From positions 62,001 through 126,000 of the forward strand of contig NZ_JAAMFG010000021.1 in assembly GCF_011064545.1 (NCBI RefSeq): 64,000 nucleotides of DNA, in the 5' to 3' direction. The translations under genes were made by a program, and so were the position numbers. Shown in pieces: positions 25,799-34,551 of this stretch. How positions within the stretch are numbered: the first letter of the stretch is position 1; each line of letters opens with the position of its first letter. The notes under the pieces are model-generated. The model saw only the letters and a program-made list of their open reading frames with translations. It was not told where the DNA came from and searched no databases. This stretch comes from Wenzhouxiangella sp. XN24. Lineage in GTDB: Bacteria; Pseudomonadota; Gammaproteobacteria; Steroidobacterales; XN24.

Positions 25799-27895
25799 AT
25801 GAGTGCGCAATCCTCCAGGGCCCGTTCGGGCAACGGACGCATCCTTGCGGCTGCTGTCGCGACGGCAATTGCTGCGAGTTACGCGGCACCCGCGTCGGCG
25901 GTTCCGATCGAAACCAAGAACTGGTCCGGCAGCTGGGATACGACGCTGTCCTATGGCGCCCTCTGGCGCGTGCAGAGTCCCGACTGCGAGTTGATCGCCA
26001 ACGCGAACGGCGGTTGCGGACCCAGCGCCAACATCGACGACGGCAATCTGAACTACGACACGGGCATCGTCTCGAACGCGATCAAGGGCACGTCCGAGAT
26101 CCTGATGAGGTATCGCGACTCGTGGGGCTTTTTCGCGCGCGGCACGGCGTTCTGGGACTGGGAGGCCGGCGACACCAACCGCACGCCGCTTTCGCCGGGC
26201 GCCGAGGACCTCATCGAGCAGGGCGGCCGGATGCTCGATTACTTCGTCTTCGTGCCCTTCGAACTGGGCAACATGCCCGGCGAGTTCCGCCTCGGCAACC
26301 AGGTGATCAGCTGGGGAGAGAGCACGTTCATCCAGGGTGGCGCGAACCTGACTAACCCTGTCGATGTCTCGAAGCTGCGCGTGCCGGGCGCCGAACTGAA
26401 AGAGGCGCTGGTGCCGCAAGGCATGGCCTATTTCAACCTGTCGCCGACCGACAATCTCAGCCTCGAAGCTTATTACCAGTACGACTGGAAAAAAGTGAAG
26501 CCGGATCCCGCCGGCTCCTATTTCTCGTCGAACGATTTCGCCACCCGCGGCGGGACGTTCGTGATGCTCGGCTTCGGCGAGTGGTCCGACCAGGGCACCG
26601 ACTTCGGTCCGCTGGGCGGCGGGTTCGATCCGGACTTCAACTTCGTGCCGCGAGCGGAGGCCATCGAGGCCGATGACGGCGGGCAGTTCGGCCTCGCAGC
26701 GCGCTATTTTGCCGACCAGTTCATGGGCGGCATGGAATTCGGTCTCTATTACATCCGTTATCACAGCCGCCTGCCACTGATCAGCGGCCGCACCGGCACC
26801 CAGGCAGGGCTCGGCAATGCCGCGGCGGCCGCCACGGCTGCCCAGGCTGCGGCGATCGGCCTCGCCTCCGGCCTGTCGTTCGACGCAGCCGTCAGCACCG
26901 CGACGGCGCAGGCCGCGCAGACTGCGGCGGGGCTCGGCGGCGACATCGACACCGACAGGCTGCGGGATCGCGCGACGATCGCGGCCAATGCGTTCCTCGG
27001 CGGCGGACTGGCGCCGGTGTCGTATCTCGGCGGGTCCTTCGCGGCCGACGAACTGGCGCAGACCTCGCGCTACTTCGTCGAGTACCCGGAGGATCTCGAC
27101 CTGTTCGGCGCGAGCTTCAGCGGTTACCTGTTCAACACGGGCATCGCGTGGCAGGGCGAGGTCAGCTACAAGCCGGACTCGCCGCTGCAGGTGGACGACG
27201 TGGAACTGCTGTTCGCCGCGCTTTCACCGCTCGACGCCTTGTCCGCGGCACCCGGTAGTTGCGCAACGAATCCCGCGGCGGTCGGGCCACTCGGCTGCTT
27301 CAACCAGCTCGGTCCTTTCGGCATCAACCAGATCATCGACGGCAAGGTGGAGCTCGACGTCTGGCAGGCGCAGACGACGTTCACCTACCTGTCCGGCCCG
27401 ATGTTCGGCGCCAGTACCGGCGCGTTCGTCCTGGAGGCCGGCGTCACACACGTGCCGGACCTGCCGGACGCCACTTCCGGGGGGCCGAACAACCAGGGCC
27501 TGCGCCTGAACGGCGAGGGCACGTCCCTGTCCGGCAACGAGACGCTGCAGTCCAGGCACGGCCCGACCTACGGCACGACCTTCGAGCCGCGTGACGCATT
27601 CCCGCACTCGACCTCGTGGGGCTACCGCTTCCGCGGCACGCTGGTCTACAACAACGCCATCGGCCCATGGACCATCGCGCCGATCGTCGGCTGGAGCCAT
27701 GACGTCAACGGCAACAGCCCCGGACCCGGCGGCAGCTTCATCGAGGGCCGCACGGCGATGTCCCTCGGCGTCAAAGGCACGCTCCGGAACAAGTACGAAC
27801 TCGAGCTGAACTACGCCGAGTTCGGTGGTGCCGACCGCTACAATACGACCCATGACCGTGACTTCCTGTCATTCACGGCCAAGGTTTCGTTCTAG
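25799..27895 (+). CDS. DUF1302 outer-membrane-type protein
   Basis: 698 residues from ATG 25799 with GGGGAG upstream. The signal peptide ends in PASA with cleavage after residue 34. The mature protein is rich in alternating aromatic/polar strands (for example ETKNWSGSWDTTLSYGALWR), with FRLGNQVISWGES as the most DUF1302-like block, and it ends in a C-terminal Phe (KVSF), typical of outer membrane barrels. An Ala-rich helical insertion with no strand character (NAAAAATAAQAAAIGLAS and onward, about residues 340-395) interrupts it. It is the first gene of a set with DUF1329, YCF48 and RND proteins that recurs in proteobacteria and is thought to move hydrophobic compounds, though I know no firm substrate. 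Confidence 0.85.
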   Translation: MSAQSSRARSGNGRILAAAVATAIAASYAAPASAVPIETKNWSGSWDTTLSYGALWRVQSPDCELIANANGGCGPSANIDDGNLNYDTGIVSNAIKGTSEILMRYRDSWGFFARGTAFWDWEAGDTNRTPLSPGAEDLIEQGGRMLDYFVFVPFELGNMPGEFRLGNQVISWGESTFIQGGANLTNPVDVSKLRVPGAELKEALVPQGMAYFNLSPTDNLSLEAYYQYDWKKVKPDPAGSYFSSNDFATRGGTFVMLGFGEWSDQGTDFGPLGGGFDPDFNFVPRAEAIEADDGGQFGLAARYFADQFMGGMEFGLYYIRYHSRLPLISGRTGTQAGLGNAAAAATAAQAAAIGLASGLSFDAAVSTATAQAAQTAAGLGGDIDTDRLRDRATIAANAFLGGGLAPVSYLGGSFAADELAQTSRYFVEYPEDLDLFGASFSGYLFNTGIAWQGEVSYKPDSPLQVDDVELLFAALSPLDALSAAPGSCATNPAAVGPLGCFNQLGPFGINQIIDGKVELDVWQAQTTFTYLSGPMFGASTGAFVLEAGVTHVPDLPDATSGGPNNQGLRLNGEGTSLSGNETLQSRHGPTYGTTFEPRDAFPHSTSWGYRFRGTLVYNNAIGPWTIAPIVGWSHDVNGNSPGPGGSFIEGRTAMSLGVKGTLRNKYELELNYAEFGGADRYNTTHDRDFLSFTAKVSF

Positions 27896-27914
27896 GAACG
27901 AGGAGAGTCATCGC

Positions 27915-29294
27915 ATGACCAAGACCAGATTGTTCAACGCGCTCGCCATTGTTGCGCTGGCCGGCCTGTCGGCCCCCGCACTGGCTGAACGCCTGTCCGC
28001 GGACCAGATCGCCCGGCTCGGCACCGACCTGACGCCGCTCGGCGCCATCCGTGCCGGCAACGAGGCCGGCACCATTCCCGAGTGGACCGGGGGGATACGC
28101 AGCGCTGCGGAGGCCGGCTTCCCGGACTTCCAGTCCGGCGGCCACCATCCGGATCCTTTCGCCGAGGACAAGCCGCTGTACCGCATCACGGCCGCCAACA
28201 TGGCGCAGTACGAGGACATCCTGACGGAAGGCCACAAGGCCATGTTCAGGACCTATCCGGACTACTTCATGGACGTGTATCCCACGCGGCGCAGCGCGGC
28301 GGTGCCGGAGCGGATCTACGAGGCGACCAGGCGAATCGCCACGGACACGCACCTGATCGAGGGCGGCAACGGTTTCAGCGGTGGCGCCGAGGGTATTCCC
28401 TTCCCGATTCCGGAGAACGGCCTGCACGTCATCTGGAACCACATCGCCCGTTACCGCACCGACAGCGCGCGTCGCACCATCGGCCAGGCGCCGGTGACCC
28501 GCGACGGCAGCTACACGATGGTGATGTTCAGCGACGAGTATCTCGGGCTCTACGGCCTGGAGGGCGCGCGCGAGGAAGACCTCGAAAACATCATCCTGTT
28601 TTTCAAGCAGACCGTGACCGCGCCGTCCCGCCTCGCCGGCGAGGTGCTGCTGGTGCACGAGACGCTCAACCAGGCGCGCGAGAATCGCAAGGCGTGGCTG
28701 TACAACCCGGGTCAGCGGCGCGTCCGCCGTGCGCCGAACGTGGCGCATGACAACCCGCGTACTGCGTCGGACGGTCTTGCGACCTCGGACCAGTTCGACG
28801 TGTTCAACGGGAGCCCCGAGCGTTACAACTGGGAACTGGTCGGCCGCAAGGAGATGCTGATCCCCTACAACAGCTACAAGCTGCACAGCGACAAGCTGAA
28901 GTACGACGACATTCTCAAGCCGCTGCACATCAACCAGGCGCATGCACGCTACGAGTTGCACCGGGTCTGGGTCGTGGATGCGACACTCAAGGAAGGCACG
29001 CGCCATGTCTACAAGCGCCGCACCTTCTACATCGACGAGGATTCCTGGCAGGCCATGGTCGTGGATTGCTATGACAACCGCGACCAGATCTGGCGCGTGC
29101 AGGAGGCGCATTCGATCAATTACTACGACGTGCCGTCCTTCTGGTCGACGCTCGAGCTGACCATGGACCTGCAGTCGGGTCGCTACCTTGCGATCGGCCT
29201 GAACAACGAAGAACGCGGCACCTACGACTTCAGTGCCGAGTTCACCCCGGCCGACTTCAGTCCGGCGTCCCTGCGCCGGGCCGGCGTTCGCTGA
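27915..29294 (+). CDS. DUF1329 family periplasmic protein (LolA-like)
   Basis: 459 residues from ATG 27915, with AGGAGAG upstream and 19 bases after the DUF1302 stop. The signal peptide ends in APALA with cleavage after residue 24. The mature start, SADQIARLGTDLTPLGAIRAGN, with GTIPEWTGGI soon after, is diagnostic for DUF1329. The rest is beta-rich with many Tyr/Trp, ending in DFSAEFTPADF. These proteins are classed with LolA/LolB-like carriers that hold a lipid between the membranes. Being sandwiched between an outer membrane protein and an RND pump fits a periplasmic shuttle. A strong hairpin follows within 10 bases of the stop. Confidence 0.88.
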   Translation: MTKTRLFNALAIVALAGLSAPALAERLSADQIARLGTDLTPLGAIRAGNEAGTIPEWTGGIRSAAEAGFPDFQSGGHHPDPFAEDKPLYRITAANMAQYEDILTEGHKAMFRTYPDYFMDVYPTRRSAAVPERIYEATRRIATDTHLIEGGNGFSGGAEGIPFPIPENGLHVIWNHIARYRTDSARRTIGQAPVTRDGSYTMVMFSDEYLGLYGLEGAREEDLENIILFFKQTVTAPSRLAGEVLLVHETLNQARENRKAWLYNPGQRRVRRAPNVAHDNPRTASDGLATSDQFDVFNGSPERYNWELVGRKEMLIPYNSYKLHSDKLKYDDILKPLHINQAHARYELHRVWVVDATLKEGTRHVYKRRTFYIDEDSWQAMVVDCYDNRDQIWRVQEAHSINYYDVPSFWSTLELTMDLQSGRYLAIGLNNEERGTYDFSAEFTPADFSPASLRRAGVR

Positions 29295-29301
29295 ACGTGT
29301 C

Positions 29302-29340
29302 GAGCGGGGGCGGCTTCCGGGTCGCCCCCGCTCTTTCTTC
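29302..29340 (+). terminator. intrinsic terminator after DUF1329
   Basis: An 11-bp perfect stem, GAGCGGGGGCG paired with CGCCCCCGCTC, has a 10-base loop (29313-29322) and is followed by TTTCTTC. It lies 8 bases after the DUF1329 stop and before the start of the YCF48 gene. It would separate DUF1302-DUF1329 expression from YCF48-RND, or attenuate it. The frame of the YCF48 gene is open across it, but no product would be expected to use that region. Confidence 0.75.
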
Positions 29341-29371
29341 TGCTCCACGTTTCGAGCGAGTCCTACCCATC

Positions 29372-30475
29372 GTGGCCAAGATTCCTTCCCTGATCGTGTT
29401 GGCGACCATGCTGTCGTTCGCACCGTCCGGCGCGGTGCATGCCGTGTGCGAAGATCCCGTGCCGGAAGACGAGTGGTCCCTGATCATGCCGCTGGCGAGT
29501 GATGCGCTCGCGCTCGATATTTCACGCGTCGGCGACACGTTCGTCGTCGTGGGCGAACGGGGACACGTGCTGATCAGCGAGGACCAGGGCCGGAGCTGGA
29601 TCCAGCAGCGCACGCCCACGCGTGCGCCGTTGACCGGGGTCTGGTTTCACGATCGCGATCTCGGCTGGGCGGTAGGCCATGACGCGGTCATCCTGCGCAC
29701 CGAGGACGGCGGTGAAACGTGGTGCCGGGTGCACCACGCGCCCGAACTGGAGCGTCCCCTGTTCGACATCTGGTTCGAAGATGCGCGCAACGGGTTCGCG
29801 ATCGGCGCCTACGGGTATTTTTTGCGCAGTTCCGACGGCGGCCTGACCTGGCGCGAGGAACCTTTGGAGATCGTCGCCGAGGAGGAGGCGGAGCCGGGCG
29901 AAGAACACGGGGCGGAGGACGACACCGCCGCAGGGAACGATGACGCCGGCTGGGACGATGACGGCTGGGACGACGATGCGTGGCTGGACGACGGCCCGAT
30001 GACCGACATGCACCTCAACCGGGTGGTGCTGGATGGCGCGGGGCGGATATTTCTCATGGCGGAGGCGGGCATCATACTGCGCTCCGACGACCGGGGCGGC
30101 AGCTGGCGCTACCTCGAGCCGCCGTACGACGGCTCGTTTTTCGGCGGCCTCGCACCCGATGCCGAATCGCTCCTGGTGTTCGGCCTGCGCGGCACGATGT
30201 TCCGGACCTGGGACGGCGGCACGACCTGGCGCGACATCGCGTTGCCGGTCGACAGCTCACTGTTCGGCGGCGGCTCCGTAGGCGAGAGACACATCGTCGT
30301 CGTCGGTACCTCGGGTGTGATGCTGGTCAGCAGGGAAGGCGAGAGCTTCCGGCTGGTGCAACGTTCGGACCGGAAGGCATTGATGTCCGCGATGGGTACC
30401 GATGACGGTGCCGTGATCGTCATCGGCGAGCCCGGTGTAGAGCGCATCGAGCGCGCCACCCTGTTGGCGGAGTAG
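29372..30475 (+). CDS. YCF48/photosystem-assembly-factor-like beta-propeller, exported
   Basis: 367 residues from GTG 29372, chosen because it opens a signal peptide (KIPSLIVLATMLSFAPSGAV, cleavage near residue 24) and lies after the terminator hairpin. An upstream GTG at 29297 falls inside the hairpin region. Repeats of the form GHVLISEDQGRSW, AVILRTEDGGETW, YFLRSSDGGLTW and IILRSDDRGGSW are the BNR/YCF48 propeller blades. A very acidic insertion with a tryptophan-aspartate repeat (about residues 169-211) interrupts the propeller. These proteins pair with MMPL/RND pumps in this cluster; a periplasmic adaptor role is inferred. The stop is 3 bases before the pump start. Confidence 0.85.
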   Translation: MAKIPSLIVLATMLSFAPSGAVHAVCEDPVPEDEWSLIMPLASDALALDISRVGDTFVVVGERGHVLISEDQGRSWIQQRTPTRAPLTGVWFHDRDLGWAVGHDAVILRTEDGGETWCRVHHAPELERPLFDIWFEDARNGFAIGAYGYFLRSSDGGLTWREEPLEIVAEEEAEPGEEHGAEDDTAAGNDDAGWDDDGWDDDAWLDDGPMTDMHLNRVVLDGAGRIFLMAEAGIILRSDDRGGSWRYLEPPYDGSFFGGLAPDAESLLVFGLRGTMFRTWDGGTTWRDIALPVDSSLFGGGSVGERHIVVVGTSGVMLVSREGESFRLVQRSDRKALMSAMGTDDGAVIVIGEPGVERIERATLLAE

Positions 30476-30478
30476 CGA

Positions 30479-32836
30479 ATGTCAGCCTCACCCAAGACCC
30501 CGGTCACCGATTTCCTCGAGCGGCTCGTTTTCGGCAACCGCCCGCTGGTGATCACGATTTTCGCGATCGTCACGCTCCTGCTCGCCTGGAGCGCCGTCAG
30601 CGGGCTGCGCGTGGACGCGGGCTTCAGCAAGCAGTTGCCCCTCGAGCACGAGTACATGGGAACCTTCCTCGAGCACTACGAGGATTTCGGCGGCGCCGAC
30701 CGCATCGTCATCGCGCTGACGGACAAGAGCGGCGACATATTCAACCCGGACTTCTTCACGGCGCTGGCCGACGCCACGGATGCCGTGTTCTTCATTCCCG
30801 GCGTGGATCGTGCCCGCGTGACCTCCATTTTCACGCCGAACGTCCGCTACCTCGAGGTCACGGAGGAAGGCATCGAGGCCGGGGATGTCATCCCTGCAGA
30901 CTTCCAGGGCACGCCGAGCGATCTCGAGCGCGTCCGCGAAAATATTCTCAAGGCCGGCATCGTCGGCCGGCTCGTGGCCAACGATTTCTCCGGGGCCCTG
31001 ATCAGCGCGCAGCTGCTGGAGATCAATCCGGACACCCAGGAGCGGCTGGATTATTTCGACGTCGCCCGGTTGCTCGAGACGCAGGTCCGCGAGCAGTTCG
31101 AATCCGACAAGATCGATGTCCACATCATCGGTTTCGCCAAGATCGTCGGAGACATCAAGGAAGGCGCCAACCGGATCGTGCTGTTCTTCGCCGTCGCCTT
31201 GTTCATCACCGCGCTGCTCGTGTTCATCTACAGCCAGTCCCTGAAGCTGACCGTCGTGCCGCTGGTGTGCAGCATCTTCGCGGTGATCTGGGAGTTGGGC
31301 GCCTTGCCCCTGCTGGGTTTCGGCATCGATCCGATGGGCCTCCTGGTGCCGTTCCTGGTGTTTGCCATCGGTGTGTCCCATGGCGTGCAGATGATCTCGG
31401 GCTTTGCCGCGGAGGTGTTCGACGGCGCCGAACCGGAGGCCGCCGCGCGGACGACTTTCAGGCGCTTGCTGGTGCCCGGCGGCATCGCGCTGTTGTCCGA
31501 CACCATCGGCTTCATCACCATCCTGTTCATCGAGATCCGCATCATCCAGGAGATGGCGATCATGGCCTCGCTCGGCGTGGCCTGCATCATCCTCACCAAC
31601 CTCGTGCTGCTGCCGGTGCTGATCAGCTACGTGCGCCCGGGACCGAGCTACAAGGACAAGCTGATTTCGCGCGCCGCACAGATGCGGCCCCTGTGGGACA
31701 GCCTGTCCAAGGTCTCGACCCGTGGCCCCGCGACCGCCATCATCGTGGTCGCCATCGGGTTGTTCGTCTTCGGCGCGTGGAAAGGCTCGCAGGTCCGCAT
31801 CGGCGACCTGCATGCAGGGGTTCCCGAGTTGCGCCCGGACTCCCGTTACAACCTCGACACCCAGGAAATCACCGACCGCTTCTCGATCGGCGTGGACCTG
31901 ATCACGGTCATCGTCGAGGTCGGGCCGAACGGCTGCATCGATTACCAGGTGATGGACACCATCGACGAATTCGCCTGGCACATGCGCAACGTGGAAGGCG
32001 TGCAGACCGTGCTGGCGCTGCCGCAGATCGCGAAAATCGTCACCGCGGGCTGGAACGAGGGCTATCCCTCGTGGCGGGCGCTGTCGCGCAACGAGCAGGT
32101 CCTGGTGCAGGCGCTGGCGCGCGTGGAAACGAGCACGGGCCTCTTGAACAGCGACTGCAGCGTGATCCCGGTGATGATCTACACGATCGACCACAAGGCC
32201 GAGACCATCGAGCGGGTCGTGTCAGAGGTCAAGTCCTGGCGTGAAGAGCACAGCATCGAGGGTGTCGAGTTCCGTCTCGCCACCGGCAACGTCGGTGTCA
32301 TGGCGGCGATGAACGAGGAAGTCGCGGCTGCCCAGTTCCCGATCCTGATCTACGTGTTCGGCGCGGTGATCCTGCTGTGCTGGGTGAGTTTCCGCTCGCT
32401 GCGGGCCGTGGCCTGCATCGTCATTCCGCTGGCCCTGGTTTCGTTGCTGGCCTACGCGCTGATGGCGTTCCTCGAAATCGGGCTCAAGGTGAACACCCTG
32501 CCGGTCGCCGCGCTGGGCGTCGGTATCGGCGTGGACTACGGCATCTACATTTACAGCCGGTTCCAGTACTTCCTCGAAAAGGAAGGCGCCAGCATCCAGG
32601 CCGCCTATGCCAAGACCCTGCGGGTCACCGGCAATGCCGTGGTGTTCACCGGGATCACGCTGGCCATCGGCGTGTTCACGTGGGTGTTTTCGCCGCTGCA
32701 GTTCCAGGCCGACATGGGCATCCTGCTGACCTTCATGTTCCTGGTGAACATGTTCGGCGCCATCCTGCTGCTGCCGGCCCTGGCCACCTGGCTGCTGCCG
32801 GCCAAGTACCAGCACGAGCGTCCGCCGCAACCCTGA
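30479..32836 (+). CDS. RND/MMPL-family transporter (hydrophobe exporter type)
   Basis: 785 residues, with two repeats of one N-terminal helix, a large periplasmic loop and five clustered helices. Helix 1 is at residues about 20-40 (LVITIFAIVTLLLAWSAV). The first loop runs to about 220, and the first helix bundle has GVSHGVQMISG and GFITILFIEIRII. The second half has GVGIGVDYGIYIYSRF, which carries the Asp expected for proton coupling in MMPL/SSD transporters, at about residue 680-695. The sterol-sensing-like arrangement suits lipid or hydrophobe export. No membrane-fusion partner is adjacent; instead DUF1302, DUF1329 and YCF48 precede it, which is the usual context of this subfamily. The substrate is unknown. 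Confidence 0.88.
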   Translation: MSASPKTPVTDFLERLVFGNRPLVITIFAIVTLLLAWSAVSGLRVDAGFSKQLPLEHEYMGTFLEHYEDFGGADRIVIALTDKSGDIFNPDFFTALADATDAVFFIPGVDRARVTSIFTPNVRYLEVTEEGIEAGDVIPADFQGTPSDLERVRENILKAGIVGRLVANDFSGALISAQLLEINPDTQERLDYFDVARLLETQVREQFESDKIDVHIIGFAKIVGDIKEGANRIVLFFAVALFITALLVFIYSQSLKLTVVPLVCSIFAVIWELGALPLLGFGIDPMGLLVPFLVFAIGVSHGVQMISGFAAEVFDGAEPEAAARTTFRRLLVPGGIALLSDTIGFITILFIEIRIIQEMAIMASLGVACIILTNLVLLPVLISYVRPGPSYKDKLISRAAQMRPLWDSLSKVSTRGPATAIIVVAIGLFVFGAWKGSQVRIGDLHAGVPELRPDSRYNLDTQEITDRFSIGVDLITVIVEVGPNGCIDYQVMDTIDEFAWHMRNVEGVQTVLALPQIAKIVTAGWNEGYPSWRALSRNEQVLVQALARVETSTGLLNSDCSVIPVMIYTIDHKAETIERVVSEVKSWREEHSIEGVEFRLATGNVGVMAAMNEEVAAAQFPILIYVFGAVILLCWVSFRSLRAVACIVIPLALVSLLAYALMAFLEIGLKVNTLPVAALGVGIGVDYGIYIYSRFQYFLEKEGASIQAAYAKTLRVTGNAVVFTGITLAIGVFTWVFSPLQFQADMGILLTFMFLVNMFGAILLLPALATWLLPAKYQHERPPQP

Positions 32837-32909
32837 TCCCGCCGCGCACGGCCGTCCGGCGCGCTGCGCCGGATCTCGCCGGATCAGGCGTTCAGGTGAC
32901 TCATTCAGG

Positions 32910-33128
32910 TCACGCGTTCAGGTCGGGAATCAGCTCGCTTTCGAGGCGCGTGATCAGGTCCTTGAGCATGAGCTTGCGCTTTTTCAGGCGCTTCAGCTGC
33001 AACTGGTCCACCAGCGGGTTCTCCGCCAGGCGGGTGATCACGTCGTCGAGGTCCCGATGCGCGATCCGCAACTCCTTCAGCCGGGTCATGTTGCCGAAGA
33101 TGTAGGTGTCGACCTTGTTGTCGTTCAT
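32910..33128 (-). CDS. YdcH family (DUF465) small protein
   Basis: 72 residues from ATG 33128. Two predicted helices joined by NPLVDQLQLKRLKKRKLMLKD match the SlyX-like/YdcH fold. The Lys/Arg/Leu-rich heptads suggest a short coiled-coil hairpin. It is a cytoplasmic protein with no established function. It is convergent with the RND gene (73 bases between stops) and stands alone. The 219 bases upstream, to 33347, hold no gene that I can support; they are purely GC-rich with short G-runs. Confidence 0.85.
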   Translation of the reverse strand: MNDNKVDTYIFGNMTRLKELRIAHRDLDDVITRLAENPLVDQLQLKRLKKRKLMLKDLITRLESELIPDLNA

Positions 33129-33347
33129 GGGGGGCGCCACTCGGAAGCCGTCGGTGCAAGCGGGAACGCGCCACCGCGGCAACGCGCCGGGAGCCGGGGC
33201 GTCGCGCCGTGGCGCAGGCCGCCAAGCTTAGCCAACTGGCCGCCGCGCCGCCAGAGCCGCGAGGGTGGTGGCCGTAGCGGCTACGGCGGCAGCTTGGGGC
33301 GCGTGGCGTGGCGTAGCGGGGAGGGGAGGGGGTCCGGACGGGGTGCC

Positions 33348-33713
33348 TCAGTCGCCGCGGCGTGGCGGCGCGATGTCGCCATTGCCGTTCCGGTCGTCCG
33401 CGCCCGGGGTCGGGGCGAGGCCGACCGAGGTCACGGTCGCACCCAGGGTAATGACGAAGCCGCGCAGCCGCCGGTAGCCGTCGTCGGTGTATTCGAAGCC
33501 GTAGCTGCGTTCCAGGCGGAGCCGGCCGTCATGATCGCGGCGCGGCCAGAGACGCATGATGGAGACGGTGCCGTCCAGCATGACGAGCTGCAGCCGGCCG
33601 CAGGTCTCGCGTGCCGCGCGGTTAGCCTGTTCCCGCGCGGACATGCTCGCGTGCCAGAACCAGATGAGCCCGGCGACCAGCACGGCGACGACGATGTTGG
33701 CGTCGATGCTCAA
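33348..33713 (-). CDS. DUF3301 small membrane protein
   Basis: 121 residues from a TTG at 33713 whose TTGA overlaps the TGA of cysQ, a coupling seen elsewhere in this window. One N-terminal membrane helix (IVVAVLVAGLIWFWHA) precedes a short soluble domain with CGRLQLVMLDGTVSIMRLWPRR and LRLERSYGFEYTDDG, matching the DUF3301 family. Such proteins are typically encoded next to cysQ in gammaproteobacteria. Longer starts run through the cysQ gene in another frame and give Arg-rich nonsense. The function is unknown; it is anchored in the inner membrane with the body probably cytoplasmic. Confidence 0.75.
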   Translation of the reverse strand: MSIDANIVVAVLVAGLIWFWHASMSAREQANRAARETCGRLQLVMLDGTVSIMRLWPRRDHDGRLRLERSYGFEYTDDGYRRLRGFVITLGATVTSVGLAPTPGADDRNGNGDIAPPRRGD

Positions 33714-34510
33714 GGCAGGTAGCTGGTCCAGTCGCGGGAATCGTCGCCCGAGGCGATGAACCACGGGTTCAGCAGGTCGGGTCCCTTGTTGTAGGCCAGC
33801 GGCTGGCCGTCGCTGGCGACGACTTCGCCCCCCGCCGCGCGCAATACGGCCTCTGCGGCGGCCGTGTCCCATTCGGACGTCGGGCCGAGGCGCGGATAGA
33901 CGTCTGCATTGCCCTCGGCGACGATGCAGAATTTGAGCGAGGAGCCCATCGGGATCATTTCGTGCGGCCCGAGACGTTCGAGGTAGCCGTCGAGATCGGG
34001 TCCGCGATGCGAGCGGGAGCCCACGACACGCACCGTGCCGCTCGACAGCGCCGCCACGCGAATCGCCTGCGCCTCGGCGTCGCGGTCGCGTCGCCATGCG
34101 CCCTGTCCGACGATTCCCGAGTAGGTTGCGCCGGAGACGGGCACATGCACCACGCCCATCACGGGCCGCCCGCCGCTGACGAGCGCGATGTTGACGGTGA
34201 ACTGGCCGTTGCGCTGCACGAACTCCTTGGTGCCGTCCAGCGGGTCCACGAGCCAGTAATCCCGCCAGTGGCGGCGCACTTCCCAGGGAACGGTGCGGGC
34301 TTCCTCGGACAGGATGGGCAGGTTATCCGGCAACTTCTCGAGGCCGGCGCGGATCACGTCGTGGGCGCGCCGGTCCGCCGCCGTGATCGGCGACTCGTCG
34401 GCCTTGGCCTCGACGGCGAAGTCCGTCTCGTAGACGTCCATGATCGCGCGTCCGGCCGACTCGGCGATTCCGACGACGGCATCGAGCAGTTCCATGGTGG
34501 CTTGGGTCAC
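33710..34510 (-). CDS. cysQ: 3'(2'),5'-bisphosphate nucleotidase
   Basis: 266 residues from GTG 34510, which has AAGGAG eight bases upstream; ATG 34495 would also be possible. Metal-binding motifs of the inositol monophosphatase superfamily are all present: SEEAR with the first Glu pair, WLVDPLDGTKEFV (Asp-x-x-Asp-Gly-Thr), and TSEWDTAAAEAVL. It removes the 3' phosphate from PAP, the by-product of sulfate assimilation and coenzyme A-linked transfer. A divergent yrfG starts 41 bases away, so both probably share one control region. The downstream DUF3301 gene is coupled. Confidence 0.92.
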   Translation of the reverse strand: MTQATMELLDAVVGIAESAGRAIMDVYETDFAVEAKADESPITAADRRAHDVIRAGLEKLPDNLPILSEEARTVPWEVRRHWRDYWLVDPLDGTKEFVQRNGQFTVNIALVSGGRPVMGVVHVPVSGATYSGIVGQGAWRRDRDAEAQAIRVAALSSGTVRVVGSRSHRGPDLDGYLERLGPHEMIPMGSSLKFCIVAEGNADVYPRLGPTSEWDTAAAEAVLRAAGGEVVASDGQPLAYNKGPDLLNPWFIASGDDSRDWTSYLP

Positions 34511-34551
34511 GAGCGGACTCCTTGGGTGCGGGGCGTATATGATAAACGCCA

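Noticed and set aside
33129-33347. Possible small gene or RNA in the G-rich gap upstream of ydcH
   Set aside because: Only G-runs and short repeats are visible; no stable long stem or coding pattern.
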